The notes beneath the pieces were generated by a model. It made no database searches and was not told where the DNA came from. It saw only the letters and a list, made by a program, of their open reading frames with translations. This document shows, piece after piece, positions 52,439 to 61,041 of a DNA stretch of 64,000 bases. Each line of letters starts with the position of its first letter. The stretch's first letter is position 1. The stretch is from assembly GCA_964537875.1 (NCBI GenBank), contig CAZIDN010000008.1, positions 1-64,000 on the forward strand, given 5' to 3'. Made by a program: the position numbers and the translations under genes. The stretch comes from JAPKZH01 sp964537875. Lineage in GTDB: Bacteria; Acidobacteriota; Aminicenantia; Aminicenantales; UBA4085.

Positions 52439-53770
52439 TCATTTTTCTTTGATGGCCCGGGATTCGATGCGCGACTCCCTGTCCACATCTTTGACCCGGC
52501 AGAAAAACTCGCCTTGATAAAAGGACACGACGACGTCCTCGTCCTTCTCGATGTCCTCGATCTTCGAGACGATCCGTGTCCCGTCGTCCTTCCAGCAGAG
52601 CGTGTATCCCTTTTTCAAGATGTTCAGCGGGCTATGGCTGTGCAGCTCGGCCGACAGCCTCTCCCATTTGGCCGCCTGCTCCTGGAGCCGCCGGCGGAAA
52701 CTGCCGAAGATTCTTTCCTGCATCAACGCCGCCCGCGCCTTCGCCTCGGCGATCTTTCGCTGCTCGCCCCTGACGACCTCCCTGGCCCGCGTCTCCAGTC
52801 CGTCGACCTGCTGCTCTGAATTGAGAAGCCGGATCTTGAAGTTCTGAAAGATACGGTGTTGGGCGAGGTATGTCACCTCGTGCTTTCGCTCCTGGAGGCC
52901 ATTCCGAACACCCTGAACAGCCCTCCGCTCGAGATGATCGATCTCGTCGGCGAAGGCCTGCTCCTTCTCGATGACAATCTCGGCCGCGACGGACGGCGTG
53001 GAAGCCCGGACATCCGCCACGAAATCGGCGATCGTGAAATCTACCTCGTGCCCGACCGCCGAAATGACCGGCACCGGGCAGCGGAAAATCGCCCGGGCCA
53101 CTTTTTCCTCATTGAAAGCCCAGAGGTCTTCGATCGACCCGCCGCCGCGACCGACGATGATCACATCCAGGTCGGGAAGGCTCCCCAGAGTCTCGATGCC
53201 TTCGACGATCTCCTCGGCCGCTCCTTCCCCCTGCACCCGCGCCGGGTAGATCAAAACGTGGAGCCGGGCGAACCGGCGCTCCAGAGTCCGCAGGATATCG
53301 ACGATGGCCGCCCCCCGTGGCGACGTCACGATGCCCACTTTCTTGGGCAGCAGCGGGAGCTTTTTTTTATGTTGCGCGTCGAACAGGCCCTCGGCCCGCA
53401 GCTTCTCTTTCAGCTGCTCAAAGGCGAGCTGAAGGGCGCCCTTGCCCTTGGGCTCGGCCAGGTCGACCACGAGCTGGTACTCGCCCCGTGGCTCATAGAC
53501 ATTGACCCTTCCCCGGCAAACCACCTGCAGCCCGTCCTTTAAATCGAATTTCAGGAGCCTCGCCTCGCCGCGGAACATCACGGACCGAAGCTGGCAAGCC
53601 TCATCCCTCAGCGTGAAATAGAGGTGCCCGGATGAATGACGGTGGAAATTGGAAATTTCCCCCGTGACCCAGACCTGGGGAAAACCCCTCTCGAGCTCGA
53701 GCTTGACGAGCTGGGTGATTTCGCTGACCGTGTAAACTTTGTCCGGGAGGACAAGACTCTCACTCTTCAA
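52439..53770 (-). CDS. xseA: exonuclease VII large subunit
   Basis: A 443-residue nuclease subunit that degrades single-stranded DNA from both ends. The N-terminal OB domain (YTVSEITQLVKLELERGFPQVWVTGEISNF), then the catalytic part with TSPRGAAIVDILRTLERRF, IIVGRGGGSIEDLWAFNEE, PVISAVGHEVDFTIADFVADVRASTPS, and a long coiled-coil towards the C-terminus. Length is normal. Its start overlaps the end of the YmdB-type gene by 11 bases. Confidence 0.95.
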   Translation of the reverse strand: MKSESLVLPDKVYTVSEITQLVKLELERGFPQVWVTGEISNFHRHSSGHLYFTLRDEACQLRSVMFRGEARLLKFDLKDGLQVVCRGRVNVYEPRGEYQLVVDLAEPKGKGALQLAFEQLKEKLRAEGLFDAQHKKKLPLLPKKVGIVTSPRGAAIVDILRTLERRFARLHVLIYPARVQGEGAAEEIVEGIETLGSLPDLDVIIVGRGGGSIEDLWAFNEEKVARAIFRCPVPVISAVGHEVDFTIADFVADVRASTPSVAAEIVIEKEQAFADEIDHLERRAVQGVRNGLQERKHEVTYLAQHRIFQNFKIRLLNSEQQVDGLETRAREVVRGEQRKIAEAKARAALMQERIFGSFRRRLQEQAAKWERLSAELHSHSPLNILKKGYTLCWKDDGTRIVSKIEDIEKDEDVVVSFYQGEFFCRVKDVDRESRIESRAIKEK

Positions 53771-54563
53771 CGTTTTCCTCGGTGACGATCTCCCTTTTTA
53801 TCGAAAGCGCCTTTCCCGTCTTCTCCTCGATCTCGACAAAGACCGCCGAAAGGAAAAGGCCGTCTTTTTCCGGCTCGAAGCGCTGGGGCCGCGCCGTCAG
53901 GAATTTTTCGAGCGCCTGGTCCCTGCGGATGCCGATGACCGAATTCAACCCGCCGGCCATCCCGACGTCCGTGATATAGGCCGTTCCCCCGGGCAAAATT
54001 CTCTCATCGGCCGTCGGCACATGCGTATGCGTCCCGATGACCGCAGACACGCGCCCGTCGAGGTACCAGCCCATGGCCTGTTTTTCCGAGGTCGCCTCGG
54101 CGTGAAAATCGACAAGCACGGCCGCCGTGGCTTCCTTCAATCTTTCGAGCTCTTCATCGGCGGTCCGGAAGGGACAGTCGATCGCCTCCATGAACACGCG
54201 TCCTTGGAGGTTCAAGACGCCGAGCTTCCGGCCCTCCGCGTCGCACGCCACGTAGGCGCCCCGGCCGGGATTTCGCGGCGGGTAATTGGCCGGGCGCAGC
54301 AGCCGCGGCTCCTTCTCCATATAGGGGATGGCTTCTTTCTTGTCCCAGATATGGTTTCCCGATGTCAGGACATCCACCAGCTCGAACAGCCCGTTCCCGA
54401 TTTCCTCGGTGATGCCGACGCCCCCGGCCGCGTTCTCGCCGTTGGCAACAATCCATGCCGGACGATATTTTTGTTTGAGCGCCGGCAGGAATTTCTTGAC
54501 CGCGTTCCGCCCCGGCCGGCCGATGATGTCCCCGATAAAAAGGACGCCGATCTTACCGGGCAT
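53760..54563 (-). CDS. TIGR00282/YmdB-family metallophosphoesterase
   Basis: A 267-residue metallophosphoesterase of the YmdB family, which hydrolyses 2',3'-cyclic nucleotides (and cAMP in some reports). Metal motifs: FIGDIIGRPGR at the N-terminus, VANGENAAGGVG, TSGNHIWDKKEA, LVDFHAEATSEK and GTHTHVPTADERIL. Length is normal. It overlaps both neighbours (xseA and rny) by 11 bases, a tight arrangement; the pairing with RNase Y is widely conserved and suggests a shared role in RNA turnover. Confidence 0.93.
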   Translation of the reverse strand: MPGKIGVLFIGDIIGRPGRNAVKKFLPALKQKYRPAWIVANGENAAGGVGITEEIGNGLFELVDVLTSGNHIWDKKEAIPYMEKEPRLLRPANYPPRNPGRGAYVACDAEGRKLGVLNLQGRVFMEAIDCPFRTADEELERLKEATAAVLVDFHAEATSEKQAMGWYLDGRVSAVIGTHTHVPTADERILPGGTAYITDVGMAGGLNSVIGIRRDQALEKFLTARPQRFEPEKDGLFLSAVFVEIEEKTGKALSIKREIVTEENVEE

Positions 54564-56121
54564 ATTCCACTGCCCTCATCTCGCGGATGACGGTGACTTT
54601 GATCTGGCCCGGATAGTCGAGCTCGTTCTTGATCTTTGTGGCGATGTCCTTGGCGATCAGGCTGGCCTTATCATCGGACACCTTCTGGGCTTCGACCATG
54701 ATCCGGATCTCGCGGCCGGCCTGCAACGCATACGCCTTGGAAACGCCTTCGAAATTCTTGGCCAGGCCTTCGAGCTTCTCGAGCCGCTTGATGTAAGTTT
54801 CGAGCAACTCGCGCCGCGCTCCCGGACGTGCTGCCGAGAGAGTGTCCGCCGACTGGACCAGGACCGCTTCGATCGACGGGAAGTCCACATCGCGATGATG
54901 CGAGGCGATCGCTTGGATCACGGGCTCGCTTTCTCCATGCTTGCGGCAGAGCTCCACGCTCAGCTCGGTGTGGGTGCCTTCGACGTCCTTGTCCACGGCC
55001 TTCCCGATATCGTGCAGCAGCCCGGCCCTCAGCGCCACCGGCATATCCAGGCCGAGCTCCTTGGCCATCGCGGCCGCCAGGAAGGCGACCTCCTTGGAAT
55101 GCTGAAGCACGTTCTGGCCGTAGCTTGTCCGGTAGTGCAGCTTTCCGAGGAGCTTGATGAGTTCGGGATGGATGTTCTGGACGCGCAGCTCATAAGCGGC
55201 CGATTCTCCCTCCTGCTTGATCTTCTCCTCGAGCTCCTGCTTGACGGTCTCGACGATGTCTTCGATCCTGGCCGGATGGATCCTGCCGTCCACGACCAGC
55301 CGCTGGATGGCCAGGCGGGCCATCTCGCGCCTGATGGGGTCGAAGCTGGACAGGATGACGGCTTCGGGAGTGTCGTCGACGATGATATCGACGCCGGTGG
55401 CCATTTCCAGAGCCCGGATGTTCCGACCCTCCCGGCCGATGATCCGGCCTTTCATGTCTTCGGAGGGCAAATCCACCACGGACACCGTGGTTTCGACCAC
55501 GTGTTCGGCCGCCGACCGCTGGATGGCCTGGCTGATGATCTCGCGCGCCGTCTGCTGGCTTTTCGAGCGCGTCTCTTCCTCCACCAGGCGCACGACCTGG
55601 ACGGCTTCGAGCCGGGCCTCATCCTCGATTTTCTTGATCAGCTGGTTTTTCGCATCTTCCTGGGTCAGGCCGGCGATGCGCTCCAGCTCCTCCATCTGCT
55701 TCTTGATCAGGACGTTGGCCCTTTCCTCTTGACCGTCAAGGTCTTTCTCGCGCTGGGAAATCCGGCGCTCCTTGCCGCCGATCTCCCGCTCCCGGCGGTC
55801 CAGGCCTTGGAATTTCCGCTCCAGGTTCTCTTCTTTGTGGACGAGGCGCCTTTCCATTTCCGTGATTTTGCGGCGCTTTTCGCGCGTCTGGTGCTCGAAC
55901 TCCTCTTCCTGGGCCTTGAGCTTGTCGCGGCCTTCGAGCGTCGCTTCACGGGTGATTTTTTCGACCTGGGCTTTAGCGCCGTTCAGGATTTCCTGGGCTT
56001 CCTGTTTAGCCCGTAAGAGCCCCCGCGTTCCCGAATTCTTTTTCAGCAGAATAAAAATGATCACGCCGGCCAGAACGATAAAAACCGCAACTCCTGCATA
56101 AAGAGCGATGTTCATAGCCAT
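54553..56121 (-). CDS. rny: ribonuclease Y
   Basis: A 522-residue endoribonuclease anchored in the membrane. The N-terminal helix (LYAGVAVFIVLAGVIIFILLK) leads into a long coiled-coil rich in Glu, Lys and Arg (residues 30-205), a KH domain (DMKGRIIGREGRNIRALEMATG) and an HD domain (AGLLHDIGKAVDKDVEGTH; IASHHRDVDFPS). It starts mRNA decay. Length and order match the family exactly. It lies between ymdB and zapA in the same direction. Confidence 0.96.
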   Translation of the reverse strand: MAMNIALYAGVAVFIVLAGVIIFILLKKNSGTRGLLRAKQEAQEILNGAKAQVEKITREATLEGRDKLKAQEEEFEHQTREKRRKITEMERRLVHKEENLERKFQGLDRREREIGGKERRISQREKDLDGQEERANVLIKKQMEELERIAGLTQEDAKNQLIKKIEDEARLEAVQVVRLVEEETRSKSQQTAREIISQAIQRSAAEHVVETTVSVVDLPSEDMKGRIIGREGRNIRALEMATGVDIIVDDTPEAVILSSFDPIRREMARLAIQRLVVDGRIHPARIEDIVETVKQELEEKIKQEGESAAYELRVQNIHPELIKLLGKLHYRTSYGQNVLQHSKEVAFLAAAMAKELGLDMPVALRAGLLHDIGKAVDKDVEGTHTELSVELCRKHGESEPVIQAIASHHRDVDFPSIEAVLVQSADTLSAARPGARRELLETYIKRLEKLEGLAKNFEGVSKAYALQAGREIRIMVEAQKVSDDKASLIAKDIATKIKNELDYPGQIKVTVIREMRAVEYAR

Positions 56122-56232
56122 TTACCTCCTTCCGGAGTAAAGGCGATTTCGGAGAAAAGGGATGATGGATGGGATTAAAAGTCTCGCCCCCCCGGCCGGG
56201 CCTCTGGGCGCAGCCATCGGGTCGTCTCTGTC

Positions 56233-56562
56233 CTAAGATGTCGGTTTTTCGATAGGAGGGTAATCATGGTCGTTTTTGAGAAGACGATCCTCCAGACTTC
56301 CAATCTCCGTTTCCATCTGGCCAATGGCTTCATCCAGTTGATCGAGCTTCTTCTGAGTCAAGAAATATTCGTCCGCGATATTCAAAGCCGCTAAAACGGC
56401 GATCTTCAGAGCATCCGTAGATTTCGATTTCACCGCGATTTCCTGCATTTTCTGATCAACGTAAGAAGTCAAATGGCTGATATACTTTTCATCCTCTTCG
56501 CCTTTGACTCGTATTTTATAGGTCCTTCCATAAATTTCGATTTCGATGATTTTGTCAATCAT
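56233..56562 (-). CDS. zapA: cell division protein ZapA
   Basis: A 109-residue FtsZ-ring protein. The N-terminal domain IEIEIYGRTYKIRVKGEEDEKYISHLTSYVDQKMQEI and the helical region with ALKIAVLAALNIADEYFLTQKKLDQLDEAIGQMET fit ZapA, which bundles FtsZ filaments. It begins four bases within the end of the coiled-coil gene upstream (ATGA). A 111-base gap with a GC-rich hairpin-prone stretch separates it from rny. Confidence 0.9.
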   Translation of the reverse strand: MIDKIIEIEIYGRTYKIRVKGEEDEKYISHLTSYVDQKMQEIAVKSKSTDALKIAVLAALNIADEYFLTQKKLDQLDEAIGQMETEIGSLEDRLLKNDHDYPPIEKPTS

Positions 56563-56819
56563 ATGCCGAGCTTATCAATCTGATTGATAATCGCCTCGAT
56601 TTTGCCTTTGATGGCTTCCCTTTCATTTTCGTATCTTTTGAGGTCCTCGTCAAGCTTGCCGGCCCGCCGGGTCATTTCCTCCATGTCCTTTTTCTCGGTG
56701 CGGAGCTCTTTGAGCTGCTGCTTCAGCTTGTCGTTCTCTGCGGTGAGCTTGCCGATATACTCGATGACATGGCCGATTTTCCCTTCTAGAATCTTAATTC
56801 TTTCGATTTCGCTTGTCAA
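56559..56819 (-). CDS. small coiled-coil protein, ZapB-like
   Basis: An 86-residue protein that is helical and coiled-coil almost throughout (IKILEGKIGHVIEYIGKLTAENDKLKQQLKEL, then a charged Glu/Lys/Arg region). Size, heptads and its place next to zapA and pheT resemble ZapB-type division proteins that stabilise the Z-ring. Sequence similarity cannot be judged for such a simple sequence. Its start overlaps the stop of pheT by 4 bases (ATGA), so it belongs to the same operon. Confidence 0.65.
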   Translation of the reverse strand: MTSEIERIKILEGKIGHVIEYIGKLTAENDKLKQQLKELRTEKKDMEEMTRRAGKLDEDLKRYENEREAIKGKIEAIINQIDKLGI

Positions 56820-58870
56820 TTTTGACCTCCTCGTTCCCTGAGTTGAACCTGAAAAGCGGACTGAAGGTGTTTGATGATCTTGGCCTCGGACTTGTCCACC
56901 TCTTCGGCCTGGAGCGTCGCCTTCGGATTGCGGTAGATAAAGCGGAGGGACAGGCTTTTCTTATCCCCGGGAATCGATTCCCCGGCATAGTCGTCGATGA
57001 GGTCGAACGTCTCGAGATGGGGGACGGGTATTTTCTCGATCGCCCGCTTGATCTCCTGGTAGGGGACGATGCGGTCGACGAGGAACGACAGGTCGCGGCT
57101 GACACAAGGGAATTTCGGCAGGGGGGTAAACTCAAAGGGCTTGGGCTGTTTACCGAAGAGAACCTGGATGCCGATCTCGGCGGCATACAAAGGCCCTTCG
57201 ACCGAATAATGGTCCAGGATCTTTTTCCGGACCCGTCCCAGATGGCCGATGATCTCGCCCTTGTAGACAAGGGCCAGAGAAAAGCCTTCCTCAAAGAAAG
57301 GATGCTCCTTCTCTTCGAACGAGAACGGCTCATACCGCAAAGTCTCCATCAGCGCCTCGCAGGCGCCTTTCAGATGGAAGATGTCTGTCTCCAAGGCCTT
57401 CTTTTTCCAGTGCGGGGCGTCGAGAGGGCCTGTCGTAGACAGGCCGAGACACTGCTCCTCGCAAACGCCGCTGTCCATCCAATAGTAGATATTTCCGACC
57501 TCGAAAATGTGAACGCCCTCGATGCCGCGGTTCCTGTTCCAGGCCGTATTTTCAAGGAGGCCGCCCAGCAGGGTCGTCCGCAGCCGTGAGGCCTTGGACG
57601 AAATGGGGTTCCGGATCTCGACGGGCGTTTTTCCGCTCCCGAAAACAGGCTCTTGTTCGGGATCGGCGAAGCTCTGGTTGATGACTTCGTCGAATCCCCG
57701 GTGGAAGAGCTGCTGGCAGAGTTTCCGGATCTTCTCCTTGTTGGAAGGGACGGGCTCCAAAACTTCGAGCGGCGGCACCACGATCGGAATCTTGTCGTAG
57801 CCGTAAAAGCGGGCGATCTCTTCGACCAAGTCGGCCTCGCGTTCGATGTCCACCCGCCAGAACGGGACCTGGACCTGCCAGGTGCCTTTCTGGTTGGGCT
57901 TGAGCGTGAAACCGAGCAGGGCCAGGATTTTTTCGATAAACTCTTCGCCGACATCCACGCCGAGAAGGTCCGCGACACGGCGGCTCCGAAGGATGATCTC
58001 CTTGTTCTTGCGCGGCCGGGGATAGGCGTCCACGACGTCCTTGGTGACTTTGCCGCCGAACTGGGTAAGCAGCGAAGCCGCCATCAGCGCGGCCTTGGGG
58101 GCGAAGGAGATGTCCGCGCCGCGCTCAAAACGGTAACAGGCATCGGTCTGGAGGCCCAGGGCCTTGCCGGTTTTGCGCACGGAGATGGGATCAAAATAGG
58201 CGCTCTCGATGAACACGTCCTGAGTCGAGACCGAGACGGCCGACTCCTCGCCGCCGATGACGCCGGCGATGGCCACCGGCCGTTTTTCGTCGGCAATGAC
58301 AAGCATCTCGGGGGAAAGGGCGGCGTCCTTCCCTTCCAGGGTTCTCAGGGACTCGCCTTTTTTGGCCCGGCGGATGACGATGCGCGGCCCGGCGATCTTG
58401 GCCAGGTCAAAGGCATGGATGGGCTGGGCCGTGGCAAACAGGACATAGTTGGTGATATCCACGACGTTGTTGATCGACTTGAGGCCCATGGCCTCGATTT
58501 TCCTGCCCAGCCAGTCCGGCGAAGGCGAAACGCTGACGCCTTTGACAATGATCCCGCAATACCGCGGGCAGAGTTCTTCGTCCAGGATTTGGACGTCGAC
58601 AAGCTCCGAAGTCTTGACCGTGAGCTCGGTCAGCGGCCAATGCTGTTCTTTCATGGACCGCTCGAGCATGGCCGCGATCTCGCGGGCGATCCCCAGGTGG
58701 CCCAGTGTGTCGGGACGGTTGGCGTAGGTCTCGACATCCAGGACGATATCGTTCTCAAGCTCTTCCCAGTGCTCTGCGACAAGTCCGATCATCGTCAGCC
58801 GGTCGACAAGCTGGGGCAGAGGAAGACCGACGTCCACATATTCTTTGAGCCAATCCAAGCTGATCTTCAT
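56816..58870 (-). CDS. pheT: phenylalanyl-tRNA synthetase beta subunit, short form
   Basis: A 684-residue beta chain. The start SLDWLKEYVDVGLPLPQLVDRLTMIGLVAEH is normal, but where the 100-residue tRNA-binding (EMAP-II-like) domain usually follows, the chain goes straight to IVLDVETYANRPDTLGHLGIAREIAAM near residue 43. The B3/B4 editing part (VDITNYVLFATAQPIHAFDLAKI), the B5 domain and the C-terminal FDX-ACB domain (PLPKFPCVSRDLSFLVDR) are present. So the protein is about 110 residues shorter than E. coli PheT. Its start overlaps pheS. Confidence 0.94.
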   Translation of the reverse strand: MKISLDWLKEYVDVGLPLPQLVDRLTMIGLVAEHWEELENDIVLDVETYANRPDTLGHLGIAREIAAMLERSMKEQHWPLTELTVKTSELVDVQILDEELCPRYCGIIVKGVSVSPSPDWLGRKIEAMGLKSINNVVDITNYVLFATAQPIHAFDLAKIAGPRIVIRRAKKGESLRTLEGKDAALSPEMLVIADEKRPVAIAGVIGGEESAVSVSTQDVFIESAYFDPISVRKTGKALGLQTDACYRFERGADISFAPKAALMAASLLTQFGGKVTKDVVDAYPRPRKNKEIILRSRRVADLLGVDVGEEFIEKILALLGFTLKPNQKGTWQVQVPFWRVDIEREADLVEEIARFYGYDKIPIVVPPLEVLEPVPSNKEKIRKLCQQLFHRGFDEVINQSFADPEQEPVFGSGKTPVEIRNPISSKASRLRTTLLGGLLENTAWNRNRGIEGVHIFEVGNIYYWMDSGVCEEQCLGLSTTGPLDAPHWKKKALETDIFHLKGACEALMETLRYEPFSFEEKEHPFFEEGFSLALVYKGEIIGHLGRVRKKILDHYSVEGPLYAAEIGIQVLFGKQPKPFEFTPLPKFPCVSRDLSFLVDRIVPYQEIKRAIEKIPVPHLETFDLIDDYAGESIPGDKKSLSLRFIYRNPKATLQAEEVDKSEAKIIKHLQSAFQVQLRERGGQN

Positions 58871-59916
58871 TTCAGGGTAAACTGCCTTATGAATCTGAGG
58901 TCATTCTCGAAGAAGAAGCGCATATCGGGAATATCAAAAGCGAACATGGCGGTCCGGTCAATGCCCATGCCGAAGGCCCATCCCGAGTATTTTTCGGGAT
59001 CGATGTTGACGTTCTTGAACACCTGCGGGTCGACCATGCCCGAGCCCAGGATTTCCTTCCAGCCCGTCCCCCCGCAGAGGCGGCAGGCCGCGCCCTTGCC
59101 GCCGCAGGCCAGGCATTCGATGTCCACTTCGGCGGAAGGCTCGGTGAACGGGAAGAAGCTCGGCCGGAACCGGATCTTGATTTTATCGCCGAAGAGGCGC
59201 TTGAGAAAATATTCGAGCGTCCCCTTGAGATGGGCGAAGGTCACGCCCTCATCGACGACCAGCCCCTCCACCTGGAAGAACATCGGAAGGTGGGTGGGGT
59301 CGGGGGTTTCGCGCCTGAAGACCTTGCCGGGGATGATGATCCGGATCGGAGGCTTCTTCTTCTCCATGACCCGGATCTGGACCGGAGAGGTATGCGTCCG
59401 GAGCAGCAGCGTGTCGTTAATGTAGAGCGTGTCCCAATCGTCGCGGGCCGGGTGGTGGGGCGGAAAATTGAGCGCCTCGAAATTGTAATAATCGGTCTCG
59501 ATCTCCGGACCGTCTTCGATCGAAAAACCTATGGACAGGAAGATATTCTCGATTTCCTGCTGGAAGAGGCGGACCGGATGAGGCGCGCCCCAGTAACGCC
59601 GTTCACCGGGAAGGGTCAGGTCGATCTCTTTTTTTGTCCTTTGAGGCGCCTTGAGCTTGACTTCGAGCGCGGCAAGTTTTTCCTGAACCTCCAGCTTGAG
59701 GCTGTTGATCCATTGGCCGGCCGCCGGCTTTTCTTCCGGGCTGAGGTCTTTGAGCTCTTCGAAGAGAAGCGTGATCAAGCCGCGCTTCCTGCTCAGAAAA
59801 AGGTTCCGCAGTTCCTCGAGGGATTTTGAGTCATGGGGCCGGGCAGACTCGTCCGCCAGCTTCTTTTGATAAGCATCGACCTTGTTCTTGAAGGTCTTGA
59901 GATTAAGCGAGGGCAT
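58867..59916 (-). CDS. pheS: phenylalanyl-tRNA synthetase alpha subunit
   Basis: About 349 residues from the ATG at 59916 (an ATG at 59934 is also possible). Helical N-terminal arm, then class II motifs: DWDTLYINDTLLLRTHTSPVQ, FRRETPDPTHLPMFFQVEGLVVDE and the C-terminal GMGIDRTAMFAFDIPDMRFF. A region CLACGGKGAACRLCGGTGWKEILGSG has four cysteines in two CxxC pairs, a likely zinc knuckle of the short-type enzymes. Aminoacylates tRNA-Phe with PheT. It overlaps the end of rplT. Confidence 0.95.
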   Translation of the reverse strand: MPSLNLKTFKNKVDAYQKKLADESARPHDSKSLEELRNLFLSRKRGLITLLFEELKDLSPEEKPAAGQWINSLKLEVQEKLAALEVKLKAPQRTKKEIDLTLPGERRYWGAPHPVRLFQQEIENIFLSIGFSIEDGPEIETDYYNFEALNFPPHHPARDDWDTLYINDTLLLRTHTSPVQIRVMEKKKPPIRIIIPGKVFRRETPDPTHLPMFFQVEGLVVDEGVTFAHLKGTLEYFLKRLFGDKIKIRFRPSFFPFTEPSAEVDIECLACGGKGAACRLCGGTGWKEILGSGMVDPQVFKNVNIDPEKYSGWAFGMGIDRTAMFAFDIPDMRFFFENDLRFIRQFTLK

Positions 59917-60259
59917 CTTTCGCTTTTGCGGCAATGCGGCTGAAGGTTTGGGGTGCGTTCACCGCCATTTCGGCCAGGACCTTGCGGTCCAGCTCGATAC
60001 GGAGCTTCTTCAAGCCCTGGATGAAACGGCTGTAGGTCAGGCCGTTGAGCTTGGCCGCGGCCTTGATCCGGATGATCCAAAGCCCCCGGAAATCTCTTTT
60101 TCTCGCCCGGCGGTCGCGGTAGGCATAGATTAGAGCGTGCTCGACCGCTTCCTTGGCTGTCCGGTAGTTATGGCTTCTCGCTCCCCAATACCCTTTGGCC
60201 AGCTTTAAGACTTTTTCCCGCCTCTTCCTTCTCTTGAATCCTCGTTTGGCTCTTGGCAT
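59903..60259 (-). CDS. rplT: ribosomal protein L20
   Basis: A 118-residue ribosomal protein of the 50S subunit; very basic N-terminal arm (RAKRGFKRRKRREKVLKLAKGYWGARS), then YAYRDRRARKRDFRGLWIIRIKAAAKLNGLTYS and the C-terminal helices. Length is standard. It follows rpmI by 16 bases in the conserved thrS-infC-rpmI-rplT-pheST order. In E. coli L20 represses this operon; whether it does so here cannot be judged. Confidence 0.97.
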   Translation of the reverse strand: MPRAKRGFKRRKRREKVLKLAKGYWGARSHNYRTAKEAVEHALIYAYRDRRARKRDFRGLWIIRIKAAAKLNGLTYSRFIQGLKKLRIELDRKVLAEMAVNAPQTFSRIAAKAKDALA

Positions 60260-60275
60260 CTTTGACTCTCCCGAC

Positions 60276-60476
60276 TCAAAATTCGTAAGGCAGCATGGTC
60301 TTGACGACCTTTAGGTCGGCATGGCTGATGAGGGCCTTCCGGCCGAGGTTCCTTTTCCTCTTGGCTGATTTTTTGGTGAGGATGTGGCTCCTACCCGCCT
60401 TGCTGTGGGTCGCCTTCTTGTTCGCTGTGATCTGGAACCTCTTTTTGGCTCCCTTGTGGGTTTTTAACTTTGGCAT
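60276..60476 (-). CDS. rpmI: ribosomal protein L35
   Basis: A 66-residue basic protein of the 50S subunit: MPKLKTHKGAKKRFQITANK at the N-terminus, then AGRSHILTKKSAKRKRNLGRK and the C-terminal MLPYEF. AGGAGG lies just before the ATG. Its first 86 bases lie inside the open frame of infC in another phase, an unusual overlap for this gene pair. Confidence 0.95.
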   Translation of the reverse strand: MPKLKTHKGAKKRFQITANKKATHSKAGRSHILTKKSAKRKRNLGRKALISHADLKVVKTMLPYEF

Positions 60477-61029
60477 CTTTTCCTCCTGATTTCGCGGGGA
60501 CAAGCAGCGCAGAGACAGCCCAATCCAGTTTCCGGATTCCCCCGTCCCGGTGCCCGAATCCTTGGACATCGGCAACGACCCTGTCCAGGACCGCATAGCC
60601 CATTTCGGGACGAGACTTTTCCCTCCCCCGGAGCATGATCGTGATCTTGACCTTATCGCCCTCTTCCAAAAAGCGCTGGACATGCTTCAATTTGAACGTG
60701 TAATCGTGAATGCTGATCTTCGGCCGGAATTTGATCTCTTTGAGACGGACCGTTTTTTGATGTTTCTTGGCCTCATGGTCTTTTTTATGCAATTCGTAGA
60801 GAAACTTGCCATAATCCATGATCCGGCAGACCGGCGGAGTTGCCTGAGGAGCGATTTCGACCAGATCCAGGCCTCTCTGCCTGGCCAGAGAAAGGGCTTC
60901 GGAGGCCGGCAGGACCCCCAGCTGTTTTTTCTCTTCGTCGATCACTCGAATTTCTTTGGCCTGAATCATTTCATTAATCCTATGCGGTTTTGGCTTTTCT
61001 CTGGGGTAAAAGGGTTGTCTTCTAAAAAT
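60391..61029 (-). CDS. infC: translation initiation factor IF-3, AUU start
   Basis: I place the start at an ATT at 61029, not at the first ATG (60969). The extra 20 residues end in PHRINEMIQAKEIRVID, the canonical N-terminus of IF-3 (RINxxIRAxEVRVID), and a perfect AGGAGG lies at 61036-61041 at the right distance, while the ATG at 60969 has none. IF-3 uses AUU in E. coli to control its own synthesis. The rest is normal: GLDLVEIAPQATPPVCRIMDYGKF and RPKISIHDYTFKLKHVQRFL. The last 29 codons beyond LLVPAKSGG run into rpmI, longer than typical. It prevents subunit joining and checks start codons. Confidence 0.93.
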   Translation of the reverse strand: MFRRQPFYPREKPKPHRINEMIQAKEIRVIDEEKKQLGVLPASEALSLARQRGLDLVEIAPQATPPVCRIMDYGKFLYELHKKDHEAKKHQKTVRLKEIKFRPKISIHDYTFKLKHVQRFLEEGDKVKITIMLRGREKSRPEMGYAVLDRVVADVQGFGHRDGGIRKLDWAVSALLVPAKSGGKDAKVKNPQGSQKEVPDHSEQEGDPQQGG

Positions 61030-61041
61030 GATTGTCCTCCT
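61027..61041 (-). promoter_or_regulatory. AGGAGG ribosome-binding site and AUU start of infC
   Basis: On the - strand AAAGGAGGACAATC precedes ATT (first base 61029). The AGGAGG core is at 61041-61036, six bases before the AUU. It decides the infC start and lies directly after the thrS stop (61042). Confidence 0.85.

Noticed and set aside
54328..56016. 562-residue open frame on the + strand
   Set aside because: Antisense to ymdB and rny, which carry complete family motifs; its Leu/Asp/Phe-rich composition is that of a mirror frame.
56122..56232. Possible 6S RNA between zapA and rny
   Set aside because: The gap is only 111 bases, too short for a 6S RNA of about 180, and I cannot see the conserved central bubble.
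57653..59425. 590-residue open frame on the + strand
   Set aside because: Antisense to pheT and pheS; no recognisable domain.
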